Source: Costus lasius
Lineage: Eukaryota > Streptophyta > Magnoliopsida > Zingiberales > Costaceae
NCBI GenBank assembly: GCA_027563935.2
Contig: CM050448.1
Coordinates: 68,519,843-68,583,842 of the forward strand
Reading direction: 5' to 3'
DNA: 64,000 bases
Each line of letters starts with the position of its first letter. Within the stretch, counting starts at the first letter, position 1. Position numbers and translations under genes: made by a program. The notes beneath the pieces were generated by a model that was given only the letters and a program-made list of their open reading frames with translations, ran no database searches and was not told the origin of the DNA. Shown here in pieces: positions 37,181 to 50,498 of this stretch.

Positions 37181-38029
37181 CAGAAATAGTGTCTCAAGGG
37201 TCGTAGTAGACTATCAGCACCATTACAGCGCCACAGAAGGAGGGTAAGGACACGGAAGAGTGCTACACTAGGGCATAATTTTACAGAACAGATTATACTG
37301 AAACAGAGAAGTAGGATCAACCACTACTTAATTCTTACATTATGCCCAAAGTCTAACAAACAAGAAAATGACACACCCCAATATCCAGTCCTTAAACACA
37401 GAACAGAAATTATATGAGTGAATTCCTTACAACTAACCTTAATTCATGTCAAACCATTCTATGTTCTCACAAATGTTTTAACACATTCAAGGTTTTCAGA
37501 AACTTCACAACATATAAACAGAATAGGAAATATCCACATAACAAACAATTAAATACAGAACAGAAATTATTCATATAACAAACATTTAAATACAGAACAG
37601 AAATTATTCATGAAATAATCTCCTCAAAATTCCTAAAACCGTGAGCTATAAAATTACTGTAAGGGGCGCCACTTTCAGAACCTTAACAGAATGTACAAAT
37701 TTCATGTAATTAATTTCAGTCCCCCACTACAGATAATTTTAATTACACGTTCGTGAAGAAAATTGACAAAAGCCCCAAAATTGGCTCGAACTATATTTTC
37801 GAAAATTCCTAAGTTCTTAGTTAAATCCCCAATTTTGTTTTCTCTAAAATTTCTCATCAAACAAATAAATTTTAGAAGAACTACAGACCACAATTTAAGA
37901 GGTTAAACCATACAATGTAAATTTTTCTCACAAAGGAATATTCGTCTAACCAAAACATAGCAGATTTATATTGTCCGTTTGCAAAATATATTTTTAGTCC
38001 AATTTCGAACCAAAGCTAGTCAATATTGT

Positions 38030-38520
38030 ATTCAAAATGAAGCTCTCTGAATCTAGTTTCCAATAAAACTGGTTTCACAAGATTTCGAATTTTAGACAGG
38101 AAGATATAAGGGTTCGAACATAAGAAGGTCAGAATTTCAGATTTCAAGAAAACAGATTCATATATCAGACTTGCGACATTTATTTCAGATCCAATAACTA
38201 ATCGAAAATAGGCGTTATGGGAGTCAAAATAAAGCTCTTCGAGCCTACGGTCTAATAAAACTGATTTGACAAGATTTCGAGCTATACCTAGGGAGATATG
38301 ATGGTTCGAACACATAAAGGTCGAAATCCAGAATTTCAGAAAACTGATTTTGTACAGCTAGATTGCAATACAGATTGAAATACGAATACAGCTCGGATAT
38401 GGTCGATATCAGATTCAAATTAAAGCCGAATGTATCTAGTTTCATACAAAATTTATTTCGTGCGATTTGGATCTATAGACCATGAGATATTGGGGTTATA
38501 GTACACAAAGGTCAGATTAA
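38030..38520 (-). repeat. Three degenerate repeats of about 190 bp inside the solo LTR
   Basis: Similar blocks begin near 38033, 38225 and 38416. Each starts caaa(a/t)t(g/a)aagc, continues through a segment like aaaactggtttcacaagatt, and ends with a ggttcgaaca-like or gggttatag string followed by aaggtcag. The third copy is the most diverged. The overlapping minus-strand ORFs are produced by this repeat. Confidence 0.65.
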
Positions 38521-39170
38521 CGAATGCAGATTTCAGCAGAACAGGATTTTAAAACCCTATAATTATTTGAATTCAACCCCATACGAATAATCATGGCAAA
38601 TAACGAATTTTAATTCGGATTAGACTCCTTAGGATCGAATTACTCACCAGAAAAATCGCCCACAGAGAAAACGCCGAAACAGGGGATCAGGGGTCTCCAG
38701 AAAGTTCGTCCACCACCAGTCTGCCACCACCAGCGTCAGAAATTTTGCAGGAGCGCCAAGCACAGTGAGGGGCGACAACACAGGCGGCTAGGGCAAGAAA
38801 CAAACCACAAATCGTGAGGGAGAGGAGCTCTCACGAATTTTCCCCCTTTTTTTTTATTTTTTTTCCACCCCAAACGGATCCAAGATCCAATAACCCAATT
38901 AACTTAAGTGGAAATCGGCTTTAATGGGCTTACCTGGGCTTAACCACCATGCGCCACTCCAATAACACAGAAATATGCGCCACCATGGTGGAAGAATTCC
39001 AGGAGCAAATAGTCAAGGTTGAGGGTTCGAAGCCCCAACAAAAATAATTATTTTTGCCCTGTAGGGAAAAGTCCTACAATTAGGCAAAAATCCCAAAATT
39101 TTAACCGATAAAAATACAGAAACTGAATTTCTAACCTTAAATCATAATTCAGAAAATCAAGGGCGTTACA

Positions 39171-42100
39171 CTTGGTCTTTTAATAATGAGGATGTTGATC
39201 TTGATTATGATCCATATTTGATGTTTATCATTTTGAAATCTTAATTTAATATTGATTTTGTTCATGATCATGATGTTGATCTTGATTTTAATCATGATTT
39301 CAAACTCTATCTTATGATATTCATCTTTATCTTCTTTTTAATCATAATCTTAAACTCGATTTTGATTTTGTTCGTAATCTTGCTCTTCAATCTTGATATT
39401 GTTATTGATATTGATATAGATCTAATCATGATGAAAATTTTGAACTCGATTATGAGGTTTATATGTTATTAATCTTATTCTCATTCTTAATTATAAAATT
39501 GATTTTATTCTCGATAATTATCTTTATCTTCATCTTGATTTCAGTTTTGATCTCAGATTTCAGTTTTAATCTTATAATCTTCATATTTATCTTGCTCCTA
39601 ATATTCATCTTAAACTCGATTTTGTTCTCTATGGAGATATTAAGTTTTAATCTTGATATTAATATTTAAATTTATCTTGGTCTTTTAATAATGAGGATGT
39701 TGATCTTGATTATGATCCATATTTGATGTTTATCATTTTGAAATCTTAATTTAATATTGATTTTGTTCATGATCATGATGTTGATCTTGATTTTAATCAT
39801 GATTTCAAACTCTATCTTATGATATTCATCTTTATCTTCTTTTTAATCATAATCTTAAACTCGATTTTGATCTTGTTCGTAATCTTGCTCTTCAATCTTG
39901 ATATTGTTATTGATATTGATATTGATCTAATCATGATGAAAATTTTGAACTCGATTATGAGCTTTAATTGTTATTAATCTTATCCTCATTCTTAATTATA
40001 ACATTGATTTTATTCTTGGTAATTATCTTCATCTTCATTTTGATCTCAGTTTTGATCTCAGATTTCGGTTTTAATCTTATAATCTTCATCTTTATCTTGC
40101 TCCTAATATTCATCTTAAACTCGATTTTGATCTCTATGGAGATATTGAGTTTTAATCTTGATATTAATATTTATATTTATCTTGGGCTTTTATTGATGAG
40201 GATGTTGATCTTGATTATGATCCATATTTGTTGTTTATCATTTTGAAATCTTAATTTAATATTGATTTTGTTCATGATCATGATGTTGATCTTGATTATA
40301 ATCATGATTTCAAACTCTATCTTATACTATTCATCTTTATCTTCTTTTTAATCATAATCTTAAACTCGATTTTAATCTTGTTCGTAATCTTGCTCTTCAA
40401 TCTTGATATTGTTATTGATATTGATATTGATCTAATCATGATGAAAATTTTGAACTCGATTATGAGCTTTAATTATTATTAATCTTATTCTCTTTCTTCA
40501 TTATAACATTGATTTTATTCTCGATAATTATCTTCATCTTCATTTTGATCTTAGTTTTGATCTCAGATTTCAGTTTTAATCTTATAATCTTCATCTTTAT
40601 CTTGCTCTTAATATTCATCTTAAACTCGATTATGATCTCTGTGAAAACATTGAGTTTTAATCTTGATATTAATATTTATATTTATCTTGGTCTTCTATTG
40701 ATGAGGATGTTGATCTTGATTATGATCCATATTTGATGTTTATCATTTTGGAATCTTAATTTAAAATTGATTTTGTTCATGATCATGACGTTGATCATGA
40801 TTTTAATCATGATTTCAAACTTCATCTTATGATTTTTATCTTTATCTTCTTTTTAATTTTAATCTTAAACTCGATTTTGATCTTGTTTGTAATCTTGGTC
40901 TCAAATATTGATATTGTTATTAATATTGATTTTGATCTAATCATGATGAAAATTTTGAACTAGATTATGAATTTTAATTCTTATTAATCTTATTCTTATT
41001 CTTAATTATAACATTGATTGTATTCTTATAAGAATTATCTTCATCTTCATTTTAATCTCAGTTTTGTTCATAGATTTCTGTTTTAATCTTATAATCTTCA
41101 TCATTATCTTGCTCCTAATATTCATCTTAAACTCGATTTTGATCTCTATGGAGATATTGAGTTTTAATCTTGATATTAATATTTAAATTTATCTTGGTCT
41201 TTTAATAATGAGGATGTTGATCTTGATTATGATCCATATTTGATGTTTATCATTTTGAAATCTTAATTTAATATTGATTTTGTTCATGATCATGATGTTG
41301 ATCTTGATTTTAATCATGATTTCAAACTCTATCTTATGATATTTATCTTTATCTTCTTTTTAATCATAATCTTAAACTTGATTTTGATCTTGTTCGTAAT
41401 CTTGCTCTTCAATCTTGATATTGTTATTGATATTGATATTGATCTAATCATGATGAAAATTTTGAACTCGATTATGATGTTTATATGTTATTAATCTTAT
41501 TCTCATTCTTAATTATAACATTGATTTTATTCTTGATAATTATCTTTATCTTCATTTTGATCTCAGTTTTGATCTCAGATTTCAATTTTAATCTTATAAT
41601 CTTCATCTTTATCTTGCTCCTAATATTCATCTTAAACTCGATTTTGATCTCTATGGAGATATTGAGTTTCAATCTTGATATTAATATTTAAATTTATCTT
41701 GGTCTTTTAATAATGAGGATGTTGATCTTGATTATGATCCATATTTGATGTTTATCATTTTGAAATCTTAATTTAATATTGATTTTGTTCATGATCATGA
41801 TGTTGATCTTGATTTTAATCATGATTTCAAACTCTATCTTATGATATTCATCTTTATCTTCTTTTTAATCATAATCTTAAACTCGATTTTGATCTTGTTC
41901 GTAATCTAGCTCTTCAATCTTGATATTGTTATTGATATTGATATTGATCTAATCATGATGAAAATTTTGAACTCGATTATGAGCTTTAATTGTTATTAAT
42001 CTTATTCTCATTCTTAATTATAACATTGATTTTATTCTTGGTAATTATCTTCATCTTCATTTTGATCTCAGTTTTGATCTCAGATTTCGGTTTTAATCTT

Positions 42101-45100
42101 ATAATCTTCATCTTTATCTTGCTCCTAATATTCATCTTAAACTCGATTTTGATCTCTATGGAGATATTGAGTTTTAATCTTGATATTAATATTTATATTT
42201 ATCTTGGGCTTTTATTGATGAGGATGTTGATCTTGATTATGATCCATATTTGATGTTTATCATTTTGAAATCTTAATTTAATATTGATTTTGTTCATGAT
42301 CATGATGTTGATCTTGATTATAATCATGATTTCAAACTCTATCTTGTAATATTCATCTTTATCTTCTTTTTAATCATAATCTTAAACTCGATTTTAATCT
42401 TGTTCGTAATCTTGCTCTTCAATCTTGATATTGTTAATGATATTGATATTGATCTAATCATGATGAAAATTTTGAACTCGATTATGAGCTTTAATTGTTA
42501 TTAATCTTATTCTCATTCTTAATTATAACATTGATCTTATTCTTGATAATTATCTTCATCTTCATTTTGATCTCTGTTTTGATCTCAGATTTCAGTTTTA
42601 ATCTTATAATCTTCATCTTTATCTTGCTCTTAATATTCATCTTAAACTCGATTATGATCTCTGTGAAAACATTGAGTTTTAATCTTGATATTAATATTTA
42701 TATTTATCTTGGTCTTCTATTGATGAGGATGTTGATCTTGATTATGATCCATATTTGATGTTTATCATTTTGGAATCTTTATTTAAAATTGATTTTGTTC
42801 ATGATCATGACGTTGATCATGATTTTAATCATGATTTCAAACTTCATCTTATGATTTTTATCTTTATCTTCTTTTTAATTTTAATCTTAAACTCGATTTT
42901 GATCTTGTTTGTAATCTTGGTCTCAAATATTGATATTGTTATTAATATTGATATTGATCTAATCATGATGAAAATTTTGAACTAGATTATGAATTTTAAT
43001 TCTTATTAATCTTATTCTTATTCTTAATTATAACATTGATTGTATTCTTATAAGAATTATCTTCATCTTCATTTTAATCTCAGTTTTGTTCGTAGATTTC
43101 TGTTTTAATCTTATAATCTTCATCTTTATCTTGCTCCTAATATTCATCTTAAACTCGATTTTGATCTCTATGGAGATATTGAGTTTTAATCTTGATATTA
43201 ATATTTAAATTTATCTTGGTCTTTTAATAATGAGGATGTTGATCTTGATTATGATCCATATTTGATGTTTATCATTTTGAAATCTTAATTTAATATTGAT
43301 TTTGTTCATGATCATGATGTTGATCTTGATTTTAATCATGATTTCAAACTCTATCTTATGATATTCATCTTTATCTTCTTATTAATCATAATCTTAAACT
43401 CGATTTTGATCTTGTTTGTAATCTTGCTCTTCAATCTTGATATTGATATTGATATTGATATTGATCTAATCATGATGAAAATTTTGAACTCGATTATGAG
43501 CTTTAATTATTATTAATCTTATTCTCTTTCTTCATTATAACATTGATTTTATTCTCGATAATTATCTTCATCTTCATTTTGATCTTAGTTTTGATCTCAT
43601 ATTTCAGTTTTAATCTTATAATCTTCATCTTTATCTTGCTCTTAATATTCATCTTAAACTCGATTATGATCTCTGTGAAAACATTGAGTTTTAATCTTGA
43701 TATTAATATTTATATTTATCTTGGTCTTCTATTGATGAGGTTGTTGATCTTGATTATGATCCATATTTGATGTTTATCATTTTGGAATCTTAATTTAAAA
43801 TTGATTTTGTTCATGATCATGACGTTGATCATGATTTTAATCATGATTTCAAACTTCATCTTATGATTTTTATCTTTATCTTCTTTTTAATTTTAATCTT
43901 AAACTCGATTTTGAGCTTGTTTGTAATCTTGGTCTCAAATATTGATATTGTTATTAATATTGATATTGATCTAATCATGATGAAAATTTTGAACTAGATT
44001 ATGAATTTTAATTCTTATTAATCTTATTCTTATTCTTAATTATAACATTGATTGTATTCTTATAAGAATTATCTTCATCTTCATTTTAATCTCAGTTTTG
44101 TTCGTAGATTTCTGTTTTAATCTTATAATCTTCATCTTTATCTTGCTCCTAATATTCATCTTAAACTCGATTTTGATCTCTATGGAGATATTGAGTTTTA
44201 ATCTTGATATTAATATTTAAATTTATCTTGGTCTTTTAATAATGAGGATGTTGATCTTGATTATGATCCATATTTGATGTTTATCATTTTGAAATCTTAA
44301 TTTAATGTTGATTTTGTTCATGATCATGATGTTGATCTTGATTTTAATCATGATTTTAAACTCTATCTTATGATATTCATCTTTATCTTCTTTTTAATCA
44401 TAATCTTAAACTCGATTTTGATCTTGTTCGTAATCTTGCTCTTCAATCTTGATATTGTTATTGATATTGATATTGATCTAATCATGATGAAAATTTTGAA
44501 CTCGATTATGAGCTTTAATTGTTATTAATCTTATTCTCATTCTTAATTATAACATTGATTTTATTCTTGATAATTATCTTCATCTTCATTTTGATCTCAG
44601 TTTTGATCTCAGATTTCGGTTTTAATCTTATAATCTTCATCTTTATCTTGCTCCTAATATTCATCTTAAACTCGATTTTGATCTCTATGGAGATATTGAG
44701 TTTTAATCTTGATATTAATATTTATATTTATCTTGGGCTTTTATTGATGAGGATGTTGATCTTGGTTATGATCCATATTTGATGTTTATCATTTTGAAAT
44801 CTTAATTTAATATTGATTTTGTTCATGATCATGATGTTGATCTTGATTATAATCATGATTTCAAACTCTATCTTATAATATTCATCTTTATCTTCTTTTT
44901 AATCATAATCTTAAACTCGATTTTAATCTTGTTCGTAATCTTGCTCTTCAATCTTGATATTGTTATTGATATTGATATTGATCTAATCATGATGAAAATT
45001 TTGAACTCGATTATGAGCTTTAATTATTATTAATCTTATTCTCTTTCTTCATTATAACATTGATTTTATTCTCGATAATTATCTTCATCTTCATTTTGAT

Positions 45101-48100
45101 CTTAGTTTTGATCTCATATTTCAGTTTTAATCTTATAATCTTCATCTTTATCTTGCTCTTAATATTCATCTTAAACTCGATTATGATCTCTGTGAAAACA
45201 TTGAGTTTTAATCTTGATATTAATATTTATATTTATCTTGGTCTTCTATTGATGAGGATGTTGATCTTGATTATGATCCATATTTGATGTTTATCATTTT
45301 GGAATCTTTATTTAAAATTGATTTTGTTCATGATCATGACGTTGATCATGATTTTAATCATGATTTCAAACTTCATCTTATGATTTTTATCTTTATCTTC
45401 TTTTTAATTTTAATCTTAAACTCGATTTTGATCTTGTTTGTAATCTTGGTCTCAAATATTGATATTGTTATTAATATTGATATTGATCTAATCATGATGA
45501 AAATTTTGAACTAGATTATGAATTTTAATTCTTATTAATCTTATTCTTATTCTTAATTATAACATTGATTGTATTCTTATAAGAATTATCTTCATCTTCA
45601 TTTTAATCTCAGTTTTGTTCGTAGATTTCTGTTTTAATCTTATAATCTTCATCTTTATCTTGCTCCTAATATTCATCTTAAACTCGATTTTGATCTCTAT
45701 GGAGATATTGAGTTTTAATCTTGATATTAATATTTAAATTTATCTTGGTCTTTTAATAATGAGGATGTTGATCTTGATTATGATCCATATTTGATGTTTA
45801 TCATTTTGAAATCTTAATTTAATATTGATTTTGTTCATGATCATGATGTTGATCTTGATTTTAATCATGATTTCAAACTCTATCTTATGATATTCATCTT
45901 TATCTTCTTATTAATCATAATCTTAAACTCGATTTTGATCTTGTTTGTAATCTTGCTCTTCAATCTTGATATTGATATTGATATTGATATTGATCTAATC
46001 ATGATGAAAATTTTGAACTCGATTATGAGCTTTAATTATTATTAATCTTATTCTCTTTCTTCATTATAACATTGATTTTATTCTCGATAATTATCTTCAT
46101 CTTCATTTTGATCTTAGTTTTGATCTCATATTTCAGTTTTAATCTTATAATCTTCATCTTTATCTTGCTCTTAATATTCATCTTAAACTCGATTATGATC
46201 TCTGTGAAAACATTGAGTTTTAATCTTGATATTAATATTTATATTTATCTTGGTCTTCTATTGATGAGGTTGTTGATCTTGATTATGATCCATATTTGAT
46301 GTTTATCATTTTGGAATCTTAATTTAAAATTGATTTTGTTCATGATCATGACGTTGATCATGATTTTAATCATGATTTCAAACTTCATCTTATGATTTTT
46401 ATCTTTATCTTCTTTTTAATTTTAATCTTAAACTCGATTTTGAGCTTGTTTGTAATCTTGGTCTCAAATATTGATATTGTTATTAATATTGATATTGATC
46501 TAATCATGATGAAAATTTTGAACTAGATTATGAATTTTAATTCTTATTAATCTTATTCTTATTCTTAATTATAACATTGATTGTATTCTTATAAGAATTA
46601 TCTTCATCTTCATTTTAATCTCAGTTTTGTTCGTAGATTTCTGTTTTAATCTTATAATCTTCATCTTTATCTTGCTCCTAATATTCATCTTAAACTCGAT
46701 TTTGATCTCTATGGAGATATTGAGTTTTAATCTTGATATTAATATTTAAATTTATCTTGGTCTTTTAATAATGAGGATGTTGATCTTGATTATGATCCAT
46801 ATTTGATGTTTATCATTTTGAAATCTTAATTTAATGTTGATTTTGTTCATGATCATGATGTTGATCTTGATTTTAATCATGATTTTAAACTCTATCTTAT
46901 GATATTCATCTTTATCTTCTTTTTAATCATAATCTTAAACTCGATTTTGATCTTGTTCGTAATCTTGCTCTTCAATCTTGATATTGTTATTGATATTGAT
47001 ATTGATCTAATCATGATGAAAATTTTGAACTCGATTATGAGCTTTAATTGTTATTAATCTTATTCTCATTCTTAATTATAACATTGATTTTATTCTTGAT
47101 AATTATCTTCATCTTCATTTTGATCTCAGTTTTGATCTCAGATTTCGGTTTTAATCTTATAATCTTCATCTTTATCTTGCTCCTAATATTCATCTTAAAC
47201 TCGATTTTGATCTCTATGGAGATATTGAGTTTTAATCTTGATATTAATATTTATATTTATCTTGGGCTTTTATTGATGAGGATGTTGATCTTGGTTATGA
47301 TCCATATTTGATGTTTATCATTTTGAAATCTTAATTTAATATTGATTTTGTTCATGATCATGATGTTGATCTTGATTATAATCATGATTTCAAACTCTAT
47401 CTTATAATATTCATCTTTATCTTCTTTTTAATCATAATCTTAAACTCGATTTTAATCTTGTTCGTAATCTTGCTCTTCAATCTTGATATTGTTATTGATA
47501 TTGATATTGATCTAATCATGATGAAAATTTTGAACTCGATTATGAGCTTTAATTATTATTAATCTTATTCTCTTTCTTCATTATAACATTGATTTTATTC
47601 TCGATAATTATCTTCATCTTCATTTTGATCTTAGTTTTGATCTCATATTTCAGTTTTAATCTTATAATCTTCATCTTTATCTTGCTCTTAATATTCATCT
47701 TAAACTCGATTATGATCTCTGTGAAAACATTGAGTTTTAATCTTGATATTAATATTTATATTTATCTTGGTCTTCTATTGATGAGGATGTTGATCTTGAT
47801 TATGATCCATATTTGATGTTTATCATTTTGGAATCTTAATTTAAAATTGATTTTGTTCATGATCATGACGTTGATCATGATTTTAATCATGATTTCAAAC
47901 TTCATCTTATGATTTTTATCTTTATCTTCTTTTTAATTTTAATCTTAAACTCGATTTTGATCTTGTTTGTAATCTTGGTCTCAAATATTGATATTGTTAT
48001 TAATATTGATATTGATCTAATCATGATGAAAATTTTGAACTAGATTATGAATTTTAATTCTTATTAATCTTATTCTTATTCTTAATTATAACATTGATTG

Positions 48101-50498
48101 TATTCTTATAAGAATTATCTTCATCTTCATTTTAATCTCAGTTTTGTTCGTAGATTTCTGTTTTAATCTTATAATCTTCATCTTTATCTTGCTCCTAATA
48201 TTCATCTTAAACTCGATTTTGATCTCTATGGAGATATTGAGTTTTAATCTTGATATTAATATTTAAATTTATCTTGGTCTTTTAATAATGAGGATGTTGA
48301 TCTTGATTATGATCCATATTTGATGTTTATCATTTTGAAATCTTAATTTAATATTGATTTTGTTCATGATCATGATGTTGATCTTGATTTTAATCATGAT
48401 TTCAAACTCTATCTTATGATATTCATCTTTATCTTCTTTTTAATCATAATCTTAAACTCGATTTTGATCTTGTTTGTAATCTTGCTCTTCAATCTTGATA
48501 TTGATATTGATATTGATATTGATCTAATCATAATGAAAATTTTGAACTCGATTATGAGCTTTAATTGTTATTAATCTTATTCTCATTCTTAATTATAACA
48601 TTGATTTTATTCTTGATAATTATCTTCATCTTCATTTTGATCTCAGTTTTGATCTCAGATTTCAGTTTTAATCTTATAATCTTCATCTTTATCTTGCTCC
48701 TAATATTCATCTTCAACTCGATTTGGATCTCTATGGAGATATTGAGTTTTAATCTTGATATTAATATTTATATTTATTTTGGTCTTTTTATAATGAGGAT
48801 GTTGATCTTGATTATGATCCATATTTGATGTTTATCATTTTGAAATCTTAATTTAATATTGATTTTGTTCATGATCATGATGTTGATCTTGATTTTAATC
48901 ATGATTTCAAACTTTATCTTACGATATTTATCTTTATTTTCTTTTTAATCTTAATCTTAAACTAGATTTTGATCTCGTTTGTAATCTTGGTCTTCAATCT
49001 TGATATTGTTATTGATATTGATATTGATCTAATCATGATGAAAATTTTGAACTCGATTATGAGCTTTAATTGTTATTAATCTTATTCTCATTCTTAATTA
49101 TAACATTGATCTTATTCTTGATAATTATCTTCATCTTCATTTTGATCTCTGTTTTGATTTTATATTTCAGTTTTAATCTTATAATTTTCATCTTTATCTT
49201 GCTCCTAATATTCATCTTAGACTCGATTTTGATCTCTGTGAAAACTTTGAGTTTTAATCTTGATATTAATATTTAAATTTATCTTGGTCTTCTAATGATG
49301 AAGATGTTGATCTTGATTATGATCCATATTTGATGTTTATCATTTTGGAATCTTAATTTAATATTGATTTTGTTCATGATCATGACGTTGATCTTGATTT
49401 TAATCATGATTTCAAACTTCATCTTATGATTTTTATCTTTATCTTCTATTTAATCATAATCTTAAACTTGATTTTGATCATGTTCGTAATCTTGCTCTTC
49501 AATCTTGATATTGTTATTGATATTGATATTGATCTAATCATGATGAAAATTTTGAACTCGATTATGAGCATTAATTGTTATTAATCTTATTATCATTCTT
49601 CATTATAACACTGATTTTATTCTCGATAATTATCTTCATCTTCATTTTGATCTCAGTTTTGATCTTAGATTTCAGTTTTAATCTTATAATCTTCATATTT
49701 ATCTTGCTCCTAATATTCATCTTAAACTCGATTTTGATCTCTATGGAGATATTGAGTTTTAATCATGATATTAATATTTATATTTATCTTGGTCTTTTAA
49801 TAATGAGGATGTTGATCTTGATTATGATCCATATTTGATGTTCATCATTTTGAAATCTTAATTTAATATTGATTTTGATCATGATCATGACGTTGATCTT
49901 GATTTTAATCATGATTTCAAACTCTATCTTATGATATTCATCTTTATCTTCTTTTTAATCATAATCTTAAACTCGATTTTGATCTTGTTCGTAATCTTGC
50001 TCTTCAATCTTGATATTGTTATTGATATTGATATTGATCTAATCATGATGAAAATTTTGAACTCGATTATGAGCTTTAATTTATTAATCTTATTCTCATT
50101 CTTCATTATAACATTGATTTTATTCTCGATAATTATCTTCATCTTCATTTTGATCTCAGTTTTGATCTCAGATTTCAGTTTTAATCTTATAATCTTCATA
50201 TTTATCTTGCTCCTAATATTCATCTTAAACTCGATTTTGTTCTCTATCGAGATATTAAGTTTTAATCATGATATTAATATTTATATTTATCTTGGTCTTT
50301 TTATAATGAGGATGTTGATCTTGATTATGATCCATATTTGATGTTCATCATTTTGAAATCTTAATTTAATATTGATTTTGATCATGATCATGACGTTGAT
50401 CTTGATTTTAATCATGATTTCAAACTCTATCTTATGATATTCATCTTTATCTTCTTTTTAATCATAATCTTAAAATCGATTTTCATCTTTATCTTAAA
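39171..50498 (+). repeat. 505-bp satellite array, block 4
   Basis: About 22 monomers continuing block 3 in phase. A, B and C variants are mixed and a 2529-bp pentamer duplication dominates the centre. At the right end the regular sequence stops at aaaatcgatttt (50484) and a 15-base stretch catctttatcttaaa, itself satellite-like, leads directly into copia internal sequence. No gene is supported. Confidence 0.95.
42755..47812 (+). repeat. Tandem duplication of a 2529-bp five-monomer unit
   Basis: Two copies (about 42755-45283 and 45284-47812) share private changes at a constant lag of 2529: ggaatctttattt (42773, 45302), gatgaggttgttgatc (43734, 46263), ttttgagcttg (43909, 46438), aatgttgattttg (44304, 46833) and gatcttggttatgatcc (44757, 47286). 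I saw almost no differences, so this is the youngest amplification in the window. A third, partial copy extends to about 48.5 kb. Boundaries are approximate because all monomers are alike. Confidence 0.85.

Larger units (their letters stand above)
35776..39170 (-). mobile_element. 3.4-kb solo LTR, probably Ty3/gypsy
   Basis: 3395 bp starting TGTAACATCCC and ending GGGCGTTACA, flanked by the satellite pentamer cttgg on both sides (35771-35775 and 39171-39175), after which the satellite continues in phase. TG...CA ends with a 5-bp target duplication and no internal coding region fit a solo LTR. Read on the minus strand it begins TGTAACGCCC, the common start of plant gypsy (Tekay/Del-type) LTRs, so I prefer minus orientation; the exact lineage is inference. 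It holds a 76-bp minisatellite and three degenerate repeats of about 190 bp. All ORFs inside are short (at most 99 residues) and resemble no protein I recognise. Confidence 0.8.

Noticed and set aside
36739..37320. ORFs across the 76-bp minisatellite (36739-36921 plus, 37048-37320 minus)
   Set aside because: The unit length is not a multiple of three, so the frame shifts at each unit and no repeated peptide is preserved.
38016..38315. 99-residue minus-strand ORF with internal similarity in the gypsy-type solo LTR
   Set aside because: It comes from the 190-bp degenerate DNA repeats and matches no protein I recognise.
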